Shown: piece by piece, positions 52,848 to 61,939 of the stretch
Numbering within the stretch: the first letter of the stretch is position 1
Layout: each line of letters starts with the position of its first letter
NCBI GenBank assembly: GCA_019113845.1
Contig: DXGQ01000046.1
Span: 1-64,000 of the forward strand
Length of the DNA stretch: 64,000 nt
DNA from: Candidatus Anaerobutyricum avicola
Lineage (GTDB): Bacteria; Bacillota; Clostridia; Lachnospirales; Lachnospiraceae
Direction: 5' to 3'
Notes under the pieces: generated by a model
Told to the model about the DNA's origin: nothing
Database searches by the model: none
What the model saw: only the letters and a program-made list of their open reading frames with translations
Translations under genes and position numbers: made by a program

Positions 52848-53642
52848 TTATCCGATCGTATACCACGGCTCCTGTCTCGTATCGCACAGCGGGCGCAGCA
52901 ATTTGTCGCGCAGAGCCTCCAGCGGACCTTCGGTGAAGGACTTGGCCTGAGCCGGACAGATCCGGATGCAGGCGCCGCAGCGGAGACAGATATCATTATT
53001 GATATCCCGCGGGTTACTGTCGCTGATGGCTTTCATCGGACAGACGCCGGCGCAGAGCATACAATAGATACAGTATTCATTGGTCTCCACATTGAACGGG
53101 AACTGTGTCATCGGCGGCTTCTCATATGGATAGCTGCCCGGAATATCCAGTTTCTTCATATCATAAAGGACAGCGAGACGCAGCCGCTCCTTGATCTTAT
53201 CTCCGAACTCCTTCACGACAGCCATGTCCTTTTCGTCCGGACGGCCGGCTGCCAGATCGCTCAGATAAGTGTGCTGGCAGACAAAAGAGGCTGCCGCCAC
53301 CGGGGCAAAGCCGCGGCTGCCCAGTTCTTTATAAAGTTCCATGAGCGCATCGTCGACAGCCCTGTTTCCGTAGCAGGCTATCAGAACGACCGGAGTGCTG
53401 ATGCCGCGGAAACGAGTCAGCACATCCGCGACCGGAGTCGGGATCCGTCCGCCGTAAACCGGCACACCGATGATCAGAAGCTGATTTTCCGTAAACCGGA
53501 AGTGATTCTTCCGCATATCATAATCCGTCAGATTGATATTTTCCACCGGATACTCCTTAAAACACTCTCCGATGCCGGTCACGATCTTCTTCGTCGTATC
53601 CCCCGGGCTGAAATAAGCACAGTAAACCTTTGAAATCTTCAC
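52848..53642 (-). CDS. Flavodoxin-ferredoxin fusion (EFR1 family)
   Basis: A 264-residue electron-transfer protein. The first half is a flavodoxin-like fold (KVYCAYFSPGDTTKKIV, then IIGVPVYGGRIP). The second carries two [4Fe-4S] sites, CIYCMLCAGVCP and CLRCGACIRICP. Its electron partner is unknown. The start is GTG at 53642, six bases after AGGAGG; in-frame ATGs further upstream have no such site. Confidence 0.85.
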   Translation of the reverse strand: MKISKVYCAYFSPGDTTKKIVTGIGECFKEYPVENINLTDYDMRKNHFRFTENQLLIIGVPVYGGRIPTPVADVLTRFRGISTPVVLIACYGNRAVDDALMELYKELGSRGFAPVAAASFVCQHTYLSDLAAGRPDEKDMAVVKEFGDKIKERLRLAVLYDMKKLDIPGSYPYEKPPMTQFPFNVETNEYCIYCMLCAGVCPMKAISDSNPRDINNDICLRCGACIRICPAQAKSFTEGPLEALRDKLLRPLCDTRQEPWYTIG

Positions 53643-53790
53643 AACATTTCCTCCTAACGTTTCCAGTTGCAAATGTCCTTTTATCGGTACAATTTTCTTT
53701 ATTATAAAACGATTCGCAAGGATATTCAATGAGATTTTGTATTTAGTGAAAAACGTATTGGGTAACGTGGATGTATTTCTCTTTTTTCTG

Positions 53791-53819
53791 TTGCCGAATT
53801 AAAAAAAAGAAGTTATAAT
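53791..53819 (+). promoter_or_regulatory. Promoter of the HsdS/HsdM-like pair
   Basis: TTGCCG, 17 bases, perfect TATAAT. An ATG at 53818 overlaps the -10 box and so cannot be the translation start. Confidence 0.75.
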
Positions 53820-53853
53820 GAAAAATAACATTGGAAAGAGGGGTAAATGTGAA

Positions 53854-54447
53854 GTGGAGCTTCTGCTGGAACAAATCAGTCAGATTACCCATGGTGTGGT
53901 TCTGAACCGGATAAAGCCGAAAGTACAGAGTGAAGGAATCGAATATCCGATCTTATCCATCAGCCAGCTGCTGGATGAGGAGAACGGTATCACGGATTAT
54001 GAGGTTCCTTCTGTTTTTGTGGATAAGAAAAAGGTGGATAATCTGAATCTGGCGAAGGAGCACAGCATTGTGATCGGGCTGACGTCCTTTCACAGGGCGG
54101 CTGTGCTGGAAAAACAGCACGAAGGGAAGATCATCCCCTCCAATTTTGTGTCCATAGAGTTTCGGGATGGTATCATGGACCCGTATTATTTTGCATGGTA
54201 TTTTAATGAGCATCCGGAGATCAGGCTGCAAAGAGACATCGCCATCCAGGGAAATTCCTCGGTCAAGGTGCTGTCCATCCACATGATACGGCAGCTGATG
54301 ATCGAGTGTCCGGATCTGGCGACACAGATGTCCATCGGCAAGCTGTATTACTATCAGAAGAGAAAGCAGCTGCTTCTCATGGAGAGGATGAAGCTGGAGA
54401 AGTCCGTCCTCTCCGAGGAGATGATGCAGTATCTGAAAAAGCTGTGA
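53854..54447 (+). CDS. HsdS-like single target-recognition-domain protein
   Basis: About 197 residues resembling one half of a type I restriction specificity subunit. One target recognition domain (about 10-160, with HGVVLNRIKPKVQ, YPILSISQLLDE, SIVIGLTSFHRAAVL and IIPSNFVSIEFRDGIMDPYYF) is followed by a long helix (KLYYYQKRKQLLLMERMKLEKSVL, in part). Full HsdS proteins carry two such units, so this one may dimerise. The GTG start at 53854 follows GAGGGG. It begins a two-gene unit with the HsdM-like gene 14 bases downstream. No hsdR gene is in the window. Confidence 0.78.
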   Translation: MELLLEQISQITHGVVLNRIKPKVQSEGIEYPILSISQLLDEENGITDYEVPSVFVDKKKVDNLNLAKEHSIVIGLTSFHRAAVLEKQHEGKIIPSNFVSIEFRDGIMDPYYFAWYFNEHPEIRLQRDIAIQGNSSVKVLSIHMIRQLMIECPDLATQMSIGKLYYYQKRKQLLLMERMKLEKSVLSEEMMQYLKKL

Positions 54448-54461
54448 GAAGGTGAAGAGGA

Positions 54462-55829
54462 ATGGATGAAAAACAACTGAATTATGAGTTCCTGTCGATT
54501 CCCGGGGAGAGTCATCCGGGACTGACATTTGAAGAGTACAGGGACGCCTGCGTTTTTCTTTTATTTTACCATTACCTGTGCCTGCGTTTTGGCGATGAGC
54601 TGGAGGATTCCTATAAGCTTGGCGCGCTGGTGCGCATGGCTGTGCGGGGCAAACTGCAGATCCCGTCATTTCTCCGGTTTATGGAGAGCGCGTCCTCTTT
54701 CATCCGGCTGGCGGGCGGCAGGTTTTCTCTGACGGATTTTTCTTTTTACCGGAGCCTGACAAAAATGCAGTCGACGGAGAAACAGAAAAGTTATGCGCGG
54801 TTTGTCCGCAAGCTGATCAAAAAAATGAATCTCTGGGACTGCGATGCGCTTCTTCTTGAAAAGTATCCTTTCTTATTTGAAAAGCTTCTGGAGACGTTTG
54901 CGGCGATGAAGAAGGAGACCAGCCTGTCGGAGGAGATGCGAAGCCTCTACCGGCTGTTTTTTTCACAGACCTGCCCGTGTCCGGAGCGTGTGTTTGTGCC
55001 GGATTTTGAGTATGGGATGCTGTTTCATACGATGACCGGTCAGCCGGAGCGGACAGATTTTTCCGGCTGTGACAGCCATGAGGGATACCGGGAGATTGTG
55101 CGGATCGCAGGCTATATGCGGGGATTTTTGGAACGCTCCATGCATATGTATGGCAGAGAGGAGTGGGAGGAAGTCAGCGAAATGGCCGGTGGATTCGACA
55201 GTATCGGTATTTTTTTGCCGGAAGGCGTGGAGCCCGGCAGACTGATGGTTTCCAATACGCAGTCTCTGCGGATGATGGACCGGATCGGTTCCATCGCCAA
55301 GGGAGAACTGCCGTTTTTGCTGTCGGCCTACTCGGTATTGAGGGAGGGCGGTGTTCTGGCGGCGGTGCTTCCGGGAGCGCTTCTCTACCGGGAGGGAAAA
55401 GAGTCGCAGCTGCGCCGTTTTCTTGTGCAGGAACAAAATGCTCTTGATACGGTGATGCTTTTGCCGGATCACATCCTGCAGGCAGCGGGACAGAAGGAGG
55501 TTCTTTTGCTCCTTCGGAAGAATCGTTCCCGGAAGGATGTCATGTTTTTTGACTGTTCGGAGATGGAGAGCTTCGGGGAGGAGCAGCTTGGCACGATTCA
55601 GCTCGCCTGGAAGGAAAGAAAGACGATTCCGGGATTTTGCAGCCGGGCAGAGCAGGCAGATCTGGAGAAAAATGAGTTTAATCTGAATTTTCCGCGCTAT
55701 ATCATAAAAAATGTAAAGATCACAAAGGTTGATATCGAAGCCCGGAAAAAGCGGATCGCGGAGATCGACAGAGAGCTGGAAGAGATTGACAAACGAATTG
55801 CCATGTACAAAAGAGACCTGGAACTGTAA
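54462..55829 (+). CDS. HsdM-like protein lacking methyltransferase motifs
   Basis: A 455-residue protein whose layout follows the type I modification subunit: a helical N-terminus (residues 1-170), a central domain, then VLREGGVLAAVLPGALLYREGKESQLRRFL read across 310-340 and the typical ending ERKTIPGFCSRAEQADL...FNLNFPRYI, with a C-terminal coiled coil. The catalytic elements are not seen: the NPPF position reads MVSNTQSLRM, and no DPACGSG-like S-adenosylmethionine loop is found (FSGCDSHEG is the nearest). The frame is open throughout, so it looks conserved rather than decayed. Confidence 0.75.
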   Translation: MDEKQLNYEFLSIPGESHPGLTFEEYRDACVFLLFYHYLCLRFGDELEDSYKLGALVRMAVRGKLQIPSFLRFMESASSFIRLAGGRFSLTDFSFYRSLTKMQSTEKQKSYARFVRKLIKKMNLWDCDALLLEKYPFLFEKLLETFAAMKKETSLSEEMRSLYRLFFSQTCPCPERVFVPDFEYGMLFHTMTGQPERTDFSGCDSHEGYREIVRIAGYMRGFLERSMHMYGREEWEEVSEMAGGFDSIGIFLPEGVEPGRLMVSNTQSLRMMDRIGSIAKGELPFLLSAYSVLREGGVLAAVLPGALLYREGKESQLRRFLVQEQNALDTVMLLPDHILQAAGQKEVLLLLRKNRSRKDVMFFDCSEMESFGEEQLGTIQLAWKERKTIPGFCSRAEQADLEKNEFNLNFPRYIIKNVKITKVDIEARKKRIAEIDRELEEIDKRIAMYKRDLEL

Positions 55830-55947
55830 TCCCGACAGATACGATATGTGTATGAGACAGAGAAAGACTGCCGGGTGGGCTTTACGGCAATGTCATTTGC
55901 CGGAAAAAGGTCAGTCATTCGATATATAAGACAGGAGAGTATCTCAG

Positions 55948-56745
55948 ATGAAGAAATGGAAATATGGGCTTTTGCTTCTCGCCGCGGCTCTGATGCTTTC
56001 GGGCTGTTCAAAGGAGGAAGAGCCTCAGACAGAGACGGAGCCGGAACGACCGGATTATTATGTGGGCGTGGAAGAAGGAAACGCGCCGTATTACGTACTC
56101 GACGCGGAAGGAAATGCGTCGGGATTTTACGTGGAACTTATGAACACTCTCGCGGAGCAGACCGGATTTACCTATGAATTCCGGGCCATGAGCGCGGCAG
56201 AATACGCGGCGTATGCGGCTGTCAGTGAGGAAGGAGACAGTGATGCCGGAGAGGCGGACTGTGATTTCTTTTTGGGCACGCTGGCGCCGGAAGTGGGAGA
56301 CGTCTCCACTTACGTGCAGTCAGAGCCGGTATATGAGACAGGGCTCTGCCTTCTGGTGAACAGAGGACAGGGAATCCGGGAAACAAAAGATTTGAGAAGT
56401 GTTTCGGTCGCCGCGAGAGCAGAGACGGAGGAGGAAAGATTTTCCCGGTACCTGTCGGCAAAATATCACGCGGACACGGTTGTCTTTCAGGATGCGGCCG
56501 GTGTGATGTCCGATGTGGGGCAGGGATATTCGCAGGCGGTGGTGCTGGATGCGGGCAGCGCCGCTTCTGCCATGGGACAGAACGCAAACCTGAAGCTTCT
56601 GACGACCAGTGAAAAATATTTCAGCGTTCATCGGTTTACCGCATCTGCCGGACAGGGGATCCCGGAGGAGATCGCCGCCGGTCTTGCGCAGATTTCGGCC
56701 GACGGGACGCTGGGGGCGCTTTTGCAGCAGGCAGGGCTGCAATGA
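55948..56745 (+). CDS. Substrate-binding lipoprotein (family 3, amino acid type)
   Basis: A 265-residue protein with lipobox LSGC (Cys about 21) and a periplasmic-binding-protein fold of the family 3 type: YYVGVEEGNAPYYVLDAEGN, GFYVELMNTLAEQTGF, and the second-lobe strands SVSVAARAETEEERF. No permease or ATPase gene is adjacent, so it may serve a transporter elsewhere or act as a sensor. Alanine- and glutamate-rich composition is notable. GACAGGAGAG lies before the ATG. Confidence 0.82.
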   Translation: MKKWKYGLLLLAAALMLSGCSKEEEPQTETEPERPDYYVGVEEGNAPYYVLDAEGNASGFYVELMNTLAEQTGFTYEFRAMSAAEYAAYAAVSEEGDSDAGEADCDFFLGTLAPEVGDVSTYVQSEPVYETGLCLLVNRGQGIRETKDLRSVSVAARAETEEERFSRYLSAKYHADTVVFQDAAGVMSDVGQGYSQAVVLDAGSAASAMGQNANLKLLTTSEKYFSVHRFTASAGQGIPEEIAAGLAQISADGTLGALLQQAGLQ

Positions 56746-56748
56746 TAC

Positions 56749-56808
56749 GGATACTTTTGCGGCGTCGGTTTCTTTACAGAGAAACCGGCGCCCGGAGTAT
56801 CTTTTTTT
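56749..56808 (+). terminator. Terminator after the lipoprotein gene
   Basis: GGATACT/AGTATCT encloses GGCGTCGGTTTC/GAAACCGGCGCC, followed by seven T residues. Confidence 0.9.
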
Positions 56809-56945
56809 GTTTCCGGGGAAATTCCGCCGGAATTCCTCAGGATCCTTTCCTGTCTTCCGGGATAAATTTCACGAGAATGGTTATTTTAATGGTATAACGT
56901 GCAGAAGAAAGGAAAGGGTGTTTTCAGACATCGATCGGGATCATT

Positions 56946-57611
56946 ATGGATAATCAGGATAGAAAATTGTTGGAATTTGGGGAGCAGCTGCTGGAGGGAA
57001 ATGAGAAAGGACATCGCATTTTGTTTTTGTCTGTCATCGGGGAGATCGAGGGGCATGAAATCCTGAATGAGAGGATGAAGACGACAAAGTATGAGCATCT
57101 GCTTCCGCTGCTGGCGAGGGCGCAGGATACCGCAGAGCTGGATGGCATCCTGCTTCTCATCAATACGGTGGGCGGAGACTGTTCCTGCGGTCTTGCGGCT
57201 GCGGAGATGATTGCGTCCATAGATAAACCGGTTGTCTCGCTCATCATCGGGGACAGCCATTCCATCGGGGTACCGCTCTCCGTGGCGTCCGACTATACGA
57301 TCATCGCTCCGACGGCGACCATGCTCATTCATCCGGTCCGTCTGAGCGGCACCGTGATCGGAGCGCCGCAGACTTTTGAGTATTTTAAGCTGATCCAGGA
57401 CAGGATTCTGAACTTTACCGCCGGACATTCCCGGGCCGGGAAGAAAGAGCTGGAAAAAATGATGATGAGAAAAGGGATGATGGCAAAAGATCTGGGTACG
57501 ATCCTGGTGGGAGAGGAGGCGGTAAAAGCGGGACTGGCTGACCGGGTCGGTGGGATTGCTGATGCGTTTTCCTGGCTGCACGACGCCATTTCCAGGGAAA
57601 AAGGGGAATAA
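56946..57611 (+). CDS. ClpP-fold serine protease (TepA-like)
   Basis: A 221-residue protein of the ClpP/crotonase fold in the TepA (translocation-enhancing) subgroup: LLLINTVGGDCSCGLAAAEMI, the likely nucleophile in IIGDSHSIGVPLSVAS, and the following TATMLIHPVRLSG with a His. No signal peptide. In Bacillus, TepA is implicated in protein secretion and sporulation. The position just before ftsK/spoIIIE is common in Firmicutes. The ribosome binding site is weak. Confidence 0.88.
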   Translation: MDNQDRKLLEFGEQLLEGNEKGHRILFLSVIGEIEGHEILNERMKTTKYEHLLPLLARAQDTAELDGILLLINTVGGDCSCGLAAAEMIASIDKPVVSLIIGDSHSIGVPLSVASDYTIIAPTATMLIHPVRLSGTVIGAPQTFEYFKLIQDRILNFTAGHSRAGKKELEKMMMRKGMMAKDLGTILVGEEAVKAGLADRVGGIADAFSWLHDAISREKGE

Positions 57612-57736
57612 AAAACTGTTATTTTCATAAAAAACGCGACTTTTTTTTTACTGACATTTATGGTATTATCTATGATATAATGACGAAACTATGGAAAAGT
57701 ATCCGATATCAGAATTAGAGAAAAGGGAGTTGGATT

Positions 57737-60700
57737 ATGGCAAATAACAGTAGTGCGAAAAAAAGCAGCGGCAGTACCTCCGGCAGCCGGAGAGGTACTT
57801 CTGCCGCAAAAACTTCTTCCTTACGAACCCGGAGCGCAGGGCGGTCTTCTGGCAGAAGGTCTTCGGGAAAGTCTTCACAGAGAGCGAAGGAGCCGCAGGG
57901 GATTCCGATGAAGCGGGAGATCCAGCTGGTGGCCTCCTTTGGCATCATGTTGATCTTGATGCTCAGCAATTTTGGCCTGTGCGGCGTGGTGGGCGTATGG
58001 CTCAGCAGTTTCTTTTTTGGGATTTTCGGCTGTGTACAGTATGTGATGCCTGTGGCCTTCTTTTTGATGGTGACGGTACTTCTGGCCAATGACTACAGCC
58101 TTCTTGCCATGAAAAAATGTGGGGCCGGTTTTGTGGTTCTCACGATGATCTCCGCATATGCCCAGCTCATTTACCAGCAGGACGTGCGGGAGTTTTACGA
58201 TCTGTTTGCCGTGGCAGCGGCAGATCACCGGGCAGGTGGGATTCTTGGCGGAGGCATCGGGCTGCTGCTGCAGAGCGCGTTCGGCGTGCCGGGGGCGATC
58301 GTGATCATCTCCTGTGTTCTGCTGTTGTCTCTGATCCTTCTGACACAGCGCTCCTTTGTGGGATTTTTCCGTCAGGGGATGAAACAGGTGCAGGCGGCCT
58401 GGAAGGAAGGCGTGCAGAGACATCGACAGGCAGCAAAGGAACGGGAGACCGCCGAGGACAGACTGCGGGAAAAACAGTGTGAAGAAAAGATAAAAGAGAT
58501 GGAAGAAAAGAAGGCGGAAAAAGCGGCCGGAAAGGCAGCGAAAGCGGAGAAGCCGGCAGAGGACGACGCTCCGTCCGGAGAGCCTTTGACAGGGCGGGAG
58601 CAGTCAGGACGCCGGATGGCCAGAAAGAAGAAGCAGCCGGATATCCGGATTCATATCCCGCTTTTTGCCCCGGAGGATGAGGTAAAGAAAAAGGACTCTC
58701 TGAAAGAGCTGCATCCGGAGTTCTATCCATTTACGGCAGAGGACGGAAAGACAGAGGCCTTTGCGGGAACGCTGGACTTTTCCACACTCTCCCTGCATCC
58801 GGAAGATTCCGACGAGACATTTGCTGATGAGGCGTCAGAGGAAAGCCGTATGGGAAACACAGCGACATTTGCTGATAATCCGGCAGAGGAAAGCCAGACA
58901 GGAAGCACAGCGGTGTTTGCCGATGAGACGGCAGAGGAAAACCGGATGGGAAGCACAGAGATGTTTGCTGATAATCCGGCACAGGAAAACCGGACAGGAA
59001 AGGCGGCGATAGTCGCGGATGACGACGGAGAGGAGACGGAAGAAGCCGCACAGCCGGAGACGGCGCATGGACTTCCGGAGGAGATCACGTTGTCCGAACA
59101 GCTACCGATAGAAGAAAGGAATACAGCTGCTGTGACAGCGGCGGACAGTGATATTTTCGCGGTAACCGATGCAGAGCAGTCAGAGACCGGTTATGAAGCG
59201 GTGAGAGATCTCTCCCCCGTGAACACAGATGCCGGAGATCCGGCGCCGGGCGATGTTGTGGTGGCGACTGTGGATCGACGGGAAAGTGCCGGTGATGCAG
59301 CTGACAACAGGAACACGGTCAGAACAGATATCCCGGAGAACGTCGCTCCGGAAACGCCTGCTTCCTCCGCGGATACTTCGGTTGTTTCCACAGGAACCGG
59401 CGCGGAAAAAGCCGGGGAAGTACATATCAACCGGGCAAAAACGCCTGCTCCGGTTTCGGAGCGCAGGCCTGCGAAGAAAGAGGAGTACATTTTCCCACCG
59501 ATGAATCTTCTTGTGACGGAGAAACAGAAGCTGCCGCCGGATTACGATAAGACGCTGAAGGAGACGGCGATGAAGCTGCAGAGTACGCTTGAGAGCTTCG
59601 GCGTGCGGGTGACGATCACCGATATCAGCTGTGGTCCGACGGTCACCCGTTATGAGATGTTTCCGGAGCAGGGAACGAAGGTCAGCAAGATCTTATCGCT
59701 GACAGATGATATCAAACTGAATCTCGCGGCCTCCGACATCCGTATCGAAGCGCCGATCCCGGGAAAGGCGGCGATCGGTATCGAAGTACCAAATAAGCAG
59801 AACATGACAGTACATTTCCGGGAGCTGGTGGATAACCGGGTGTTCCGTAACTTCAAGTCAAAGCTGGCATTTGCGGTCGGTAAAGATATCGGCGGGAAGA
59901 TTGTGGTAGCAGACCTGGCAAAGATGCCGCATCTGCTCATCGCCGGAGCGACCGGTTCCGGTAAGTCCGTCTGCATCAACACGCTGATCATGAGTATTCT
60001 TTATAAAGCGAAGCCATCGGAGGTGAAGCTGATCATGATCGACCCGAAGATGGTGGAGCTCAGTACATATAACGGGATTCCGCATCTGCTCATTCCGGTC
60101 GTGACGGACCCGAAAAAAGCGTCCGGGGCGCTGAACTGGGCAGTGGCGGAGATGACGGACCGCTATAAGAAGTTTACGGAGACCGGCGTCCGGAATATAG
60201 AAGGCTACAATAAAAAGGTGGACGAACTGGTGAGATCCGGAGAAGTGGACGGGGAGAAACTGACGCGGATGCCGCAGATCGTCATCATTATCGACGAGCT
60301 GGCGGATCTGATGATGGTGGCGCCGGGAGAAGTGGAGGATGCCATCGTGCGCCTGTCTCAGCTGGCCCGGGCCGCGGGGATTCATCTGGTCATCGCCACC
60401 CAGCGTCCTTCCGTCAATGTCATCACCGGTCTGATCAAGGCGAATGTTCCATCGAGGATCGCATTTTCCGTGTCCTCCGGCGTGGACAGCCGGACCATCA
60501 TCGACATGAACGGAGCGGAAAAACTGCTTGGAAAGGGTGATATGCTCTTCTATCCGTCCGGGTATCAGAAACCGGTGCGTGTGCAGGGCGCCTTTGTTTC
60601 CGATGCGGAGGTCAGCCGGGTTGTGGAATTTTTGAAGGAAAATGAAGACGTCGCTGTCTATGATACGGCCGTGTCGGAAAAAATCGAGAAAAAGATCAAA

Positions 60701-60943
60701 AACGGAAGCATAACAAGCGAGAGAGACGAATATTTTGAAGCGGCGGCCCGCTTTATCATGGAAAAAGACAAGGCGACTATCGGTATGCTGCAGAGGATGT
60801 TCAAGATCGGTTTCAACCGGGCGGCGCGCATCATTGACCAGCTTGCCGACGCCGGCATCGTAGGCCCGGAGGAGGGCACAAAACCGCGGAAGATCCTCAT
60901 GTCACCGGAACAGCTGGATGCCTACTTTGAGGAGAACTTGTAG
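57737..60943 (+). CDS. ftsK: DNA translocase FtsK/SpoIIIE
   Basis: A 1068-residue membrane DNA pump for chromosome segregation at division or sporulation. It has a basic serine-rich N-tail, about four membrane helices (60-205), and a long acidic linker (about 230-580) with 16-residue repeats. The motor follows, with Walker [11 protein letters not shown] and Walker [15 protein letters not shown], then a C-terminal winged-helix gamma domain ([22 protein letters not shown]) that reads DNA polarity signals. GGGAG precedes the ATG. Confidence 0.95.
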   Translation: MANNSSAKKSSGSTSGSRRGTSAAKTSSLRTRSAGRSSGRRSSGKSSQRAKEPQGIPMKREIQLVASFGIMLILMLSNFGLCGVVGVWLSSFFFGIFGCVQYVMPVAFFLMVTVLLANDYSLLAMKKCGAGFVVLTMISAYAQLIYQQDVREFYDLFAVAAADHRAGGILGGGIGLLLQSAFGVPGAIVIISCVLLLSLILLTQRSFVGFFRQGMKQVQAAWKEGVQRHRQAAKERETAEDRLREKQCEEKIKEMEEKKAEKAAGKAAKAEKPAEDDAPSGEPLTGREQSGRRMARKKKQPDIRIHIPLFAPEDEVKKKDSLKELHPEFYPFTAEDGKTEAFAGTLDFSTLSLHPEDSDETFADEASEESRMGNTATFADNPAEESQTGSTAVFADETAEENRMGSTEMFADNPAQENRTGKAAIVADDDGEETEEAAQPETAHGLPEEITLSEQLPIEERNTAAVTAADSDIFAVTDAEQSETGYEAVRDLSPVNTDAGDPAPGDVVVATVDRRESAGDAADNRNTVRTDIPENVAPETPASSADTSVVSTGTGAEKAGEVHINRAKTPAPVSERRPAKKEEYIFPPMNLLVTEKQKLPPDYDKTLKETAMKLQSTLESFGVRVTITDISCGPTVTRYEMFPEQGTKVSKILSLTDDIKLNLAASDIRIEAPIPGKAAIGIEVPNKQNMTVHFRELVDNRVFRNFKSKLAFAVGKDIGGKIVVADLAKMPHLLIAGATGSGKSVCINTLIMSILYKAKPSEVKLIMIDPKMVELSTYNGIPHLLIPVVTDPKKASGALNWAVAEMTDRYKKFTETGVRNIEGYNKKVDELVRSGEVDGEKLTRMPQIVIIIDELADLMMVAPGEVEDAIVRLSQLARAAGIHLVIATQRPSVNVITGLIKANVPSRIAFSVSSGVDSRTIIDMNGAEKLLGKGDMLFYPSGYQKPVRVQGAFVSDAEVSRVVEFLKENEDVAVYDTAVSEKIEKKIKNGSITSERDEYFEAAARFIMEKDKATIGMLQRMFKIGFNRAARIIDQLADAGIVGPEEGTKPRKILMSPEQLDAYFEENL
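58811..59029 (+). repeat. 48-base tandem repeats in the FtsK linker
   Basis: Four 48-base units (starting at 58838, 58886, 58934 and 58982), preceded by a partial unit at 58811. Each encodes a 16-residue motif of the form [16 protein letters not shown]. The last unit is the most diverged. Repeat number could vary between strains. Confidence 0.88.
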
Positions 60944-61090
60944 GAATTTCCTTTACGAATGCATAAAAGTGTTGTATCATAAAATATCCTGCCAGTGGAT
61001 GGATAGGGGGAAAAGAGGGAGATTTTCCCTTTCCCGGACATCCCCGCGCAGAAGACAGCAGCAAAATCAAGAACAGAAAGAGTGAAAAAA

Positions 61091-61939
61091 ATGGCAATAA
61101 AGATTGACGGAAAAAAGATTTCCGCAGACATTAAGGAAGAACTGAAAGAACAGGTTGCCGAACTGAAGGAAAAGGGCATTTCTGTCTGCCTGGCTGTGAT
61201 CCAGGTGGGAAATGACCCGGCTTCCACCGTCTATGTGGGAAACAAAAAGAAGGCCTGTGCCTACATCGGCATCGAGTCGAGAGCCTATGAACTGCCGGAG
61301 GAGACGACAGAGGAAGAACTGCTTGCGCTCATTGAACAGTTGAATCAGGACGACAGCGTCAACGGTATCCTGGTGCAGCTGCCGATACCGGCGCACATGG
61401 ATGAGAAGAAGGTCATCGAGGCTATTTCTCCGAAAAAGGATGTGGATGGCTTCCATCCGCAGAGTGTGGGAGCGCTCTCCATCGGGGAACCGGGATTTGT
61501 CTCCTGCACGCCGGCGGGCATCATCCAGCTCCTCAAACGGTCCGGCATTGAGATCGAGGGAAAGGAATGCGTGGTTGTGGGCAGAAGCAACATTGTAGGT
61601 AAGCCGATGGCGATGCTTTTGCTTCGGGAAAACGGGACCGTGACAGTCTGCCACTCCCGTACCCGCAATCTGAAAGAGGTGTGCCGCCGGGCGGATATTC
61701 TGGTGGCAGCCATCGGAAAGCCGAAGTTTTTTGACGCTTCCTATGTGAAAGACGGAGCGGTGGTCATTGATGTGGGCATCCACCGCAATGAAAACAATAA
61801 ACTCTGCGGAGATGTGGATTATGACAGCGTGGTCGACAAGGTCAGCGCCATCACCCCGGTACCGGGCGGTGTGGGACCGATGACGATCGCCATGCTGATG
61901 CATAACTGCGTGGAAGCAGCATTGAGGATGAATGAGTAA
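61091..61939 (+). CDS. folD: Methylenetetrahydrofolate dehydrogenase/cyclohydrolase
   Basis: A 282-residue bifunctional enzyme interconverting 5,10-methylene- and 10-formyl-tetrahydrofolate. Catalytic Tyr and Lys lie in STVYVGNKKKACAYIGI; QLPIPAHMDEKKV, DVDGFHP, VVGRSNIVGKPMAMLLL and PVPGGVGPMT are diagnostic. It can supply the formyl donor for the AICAR formyltransferase encoded elsewhere in the window. ATG at 61091 chosen; a GTG nine bases upstream is possible. It overlaps rimO by eight bases. Confidence 0.96.
   Translation: MAIKIDGKKISADIKEELKEQVAELKEKGISVCLAVIQVGNDPASTVYVGNKKKACAYIGIESRAYELPEETTEEELLALIEQLNQDDSVNGILVQLPIPAHMDEKKVIEAISPKKDVDGFHPQSVGALSIGEPGFVSCTPAGIIQLLKRSGIEIEGKECVVVGRSNIVGKPMAMLLLRENGTVTVCHSRTRNLKEVCRRADILVAAIGKPKFFDASYVKDGAVVIDVGIHRNENNKLCGDVDYDSVVDKVSAITPVPGGVGPMTIAMLMHNCVEAALRMNE

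Noticed and set aside
53818..53853. ATG at 53818 as start of the HsdS-like gene
   Set aside because: It overlaps the TATAAT box, so it lies upstream of the expected transcript start; GTG at 53854 has a ribosome binding site.
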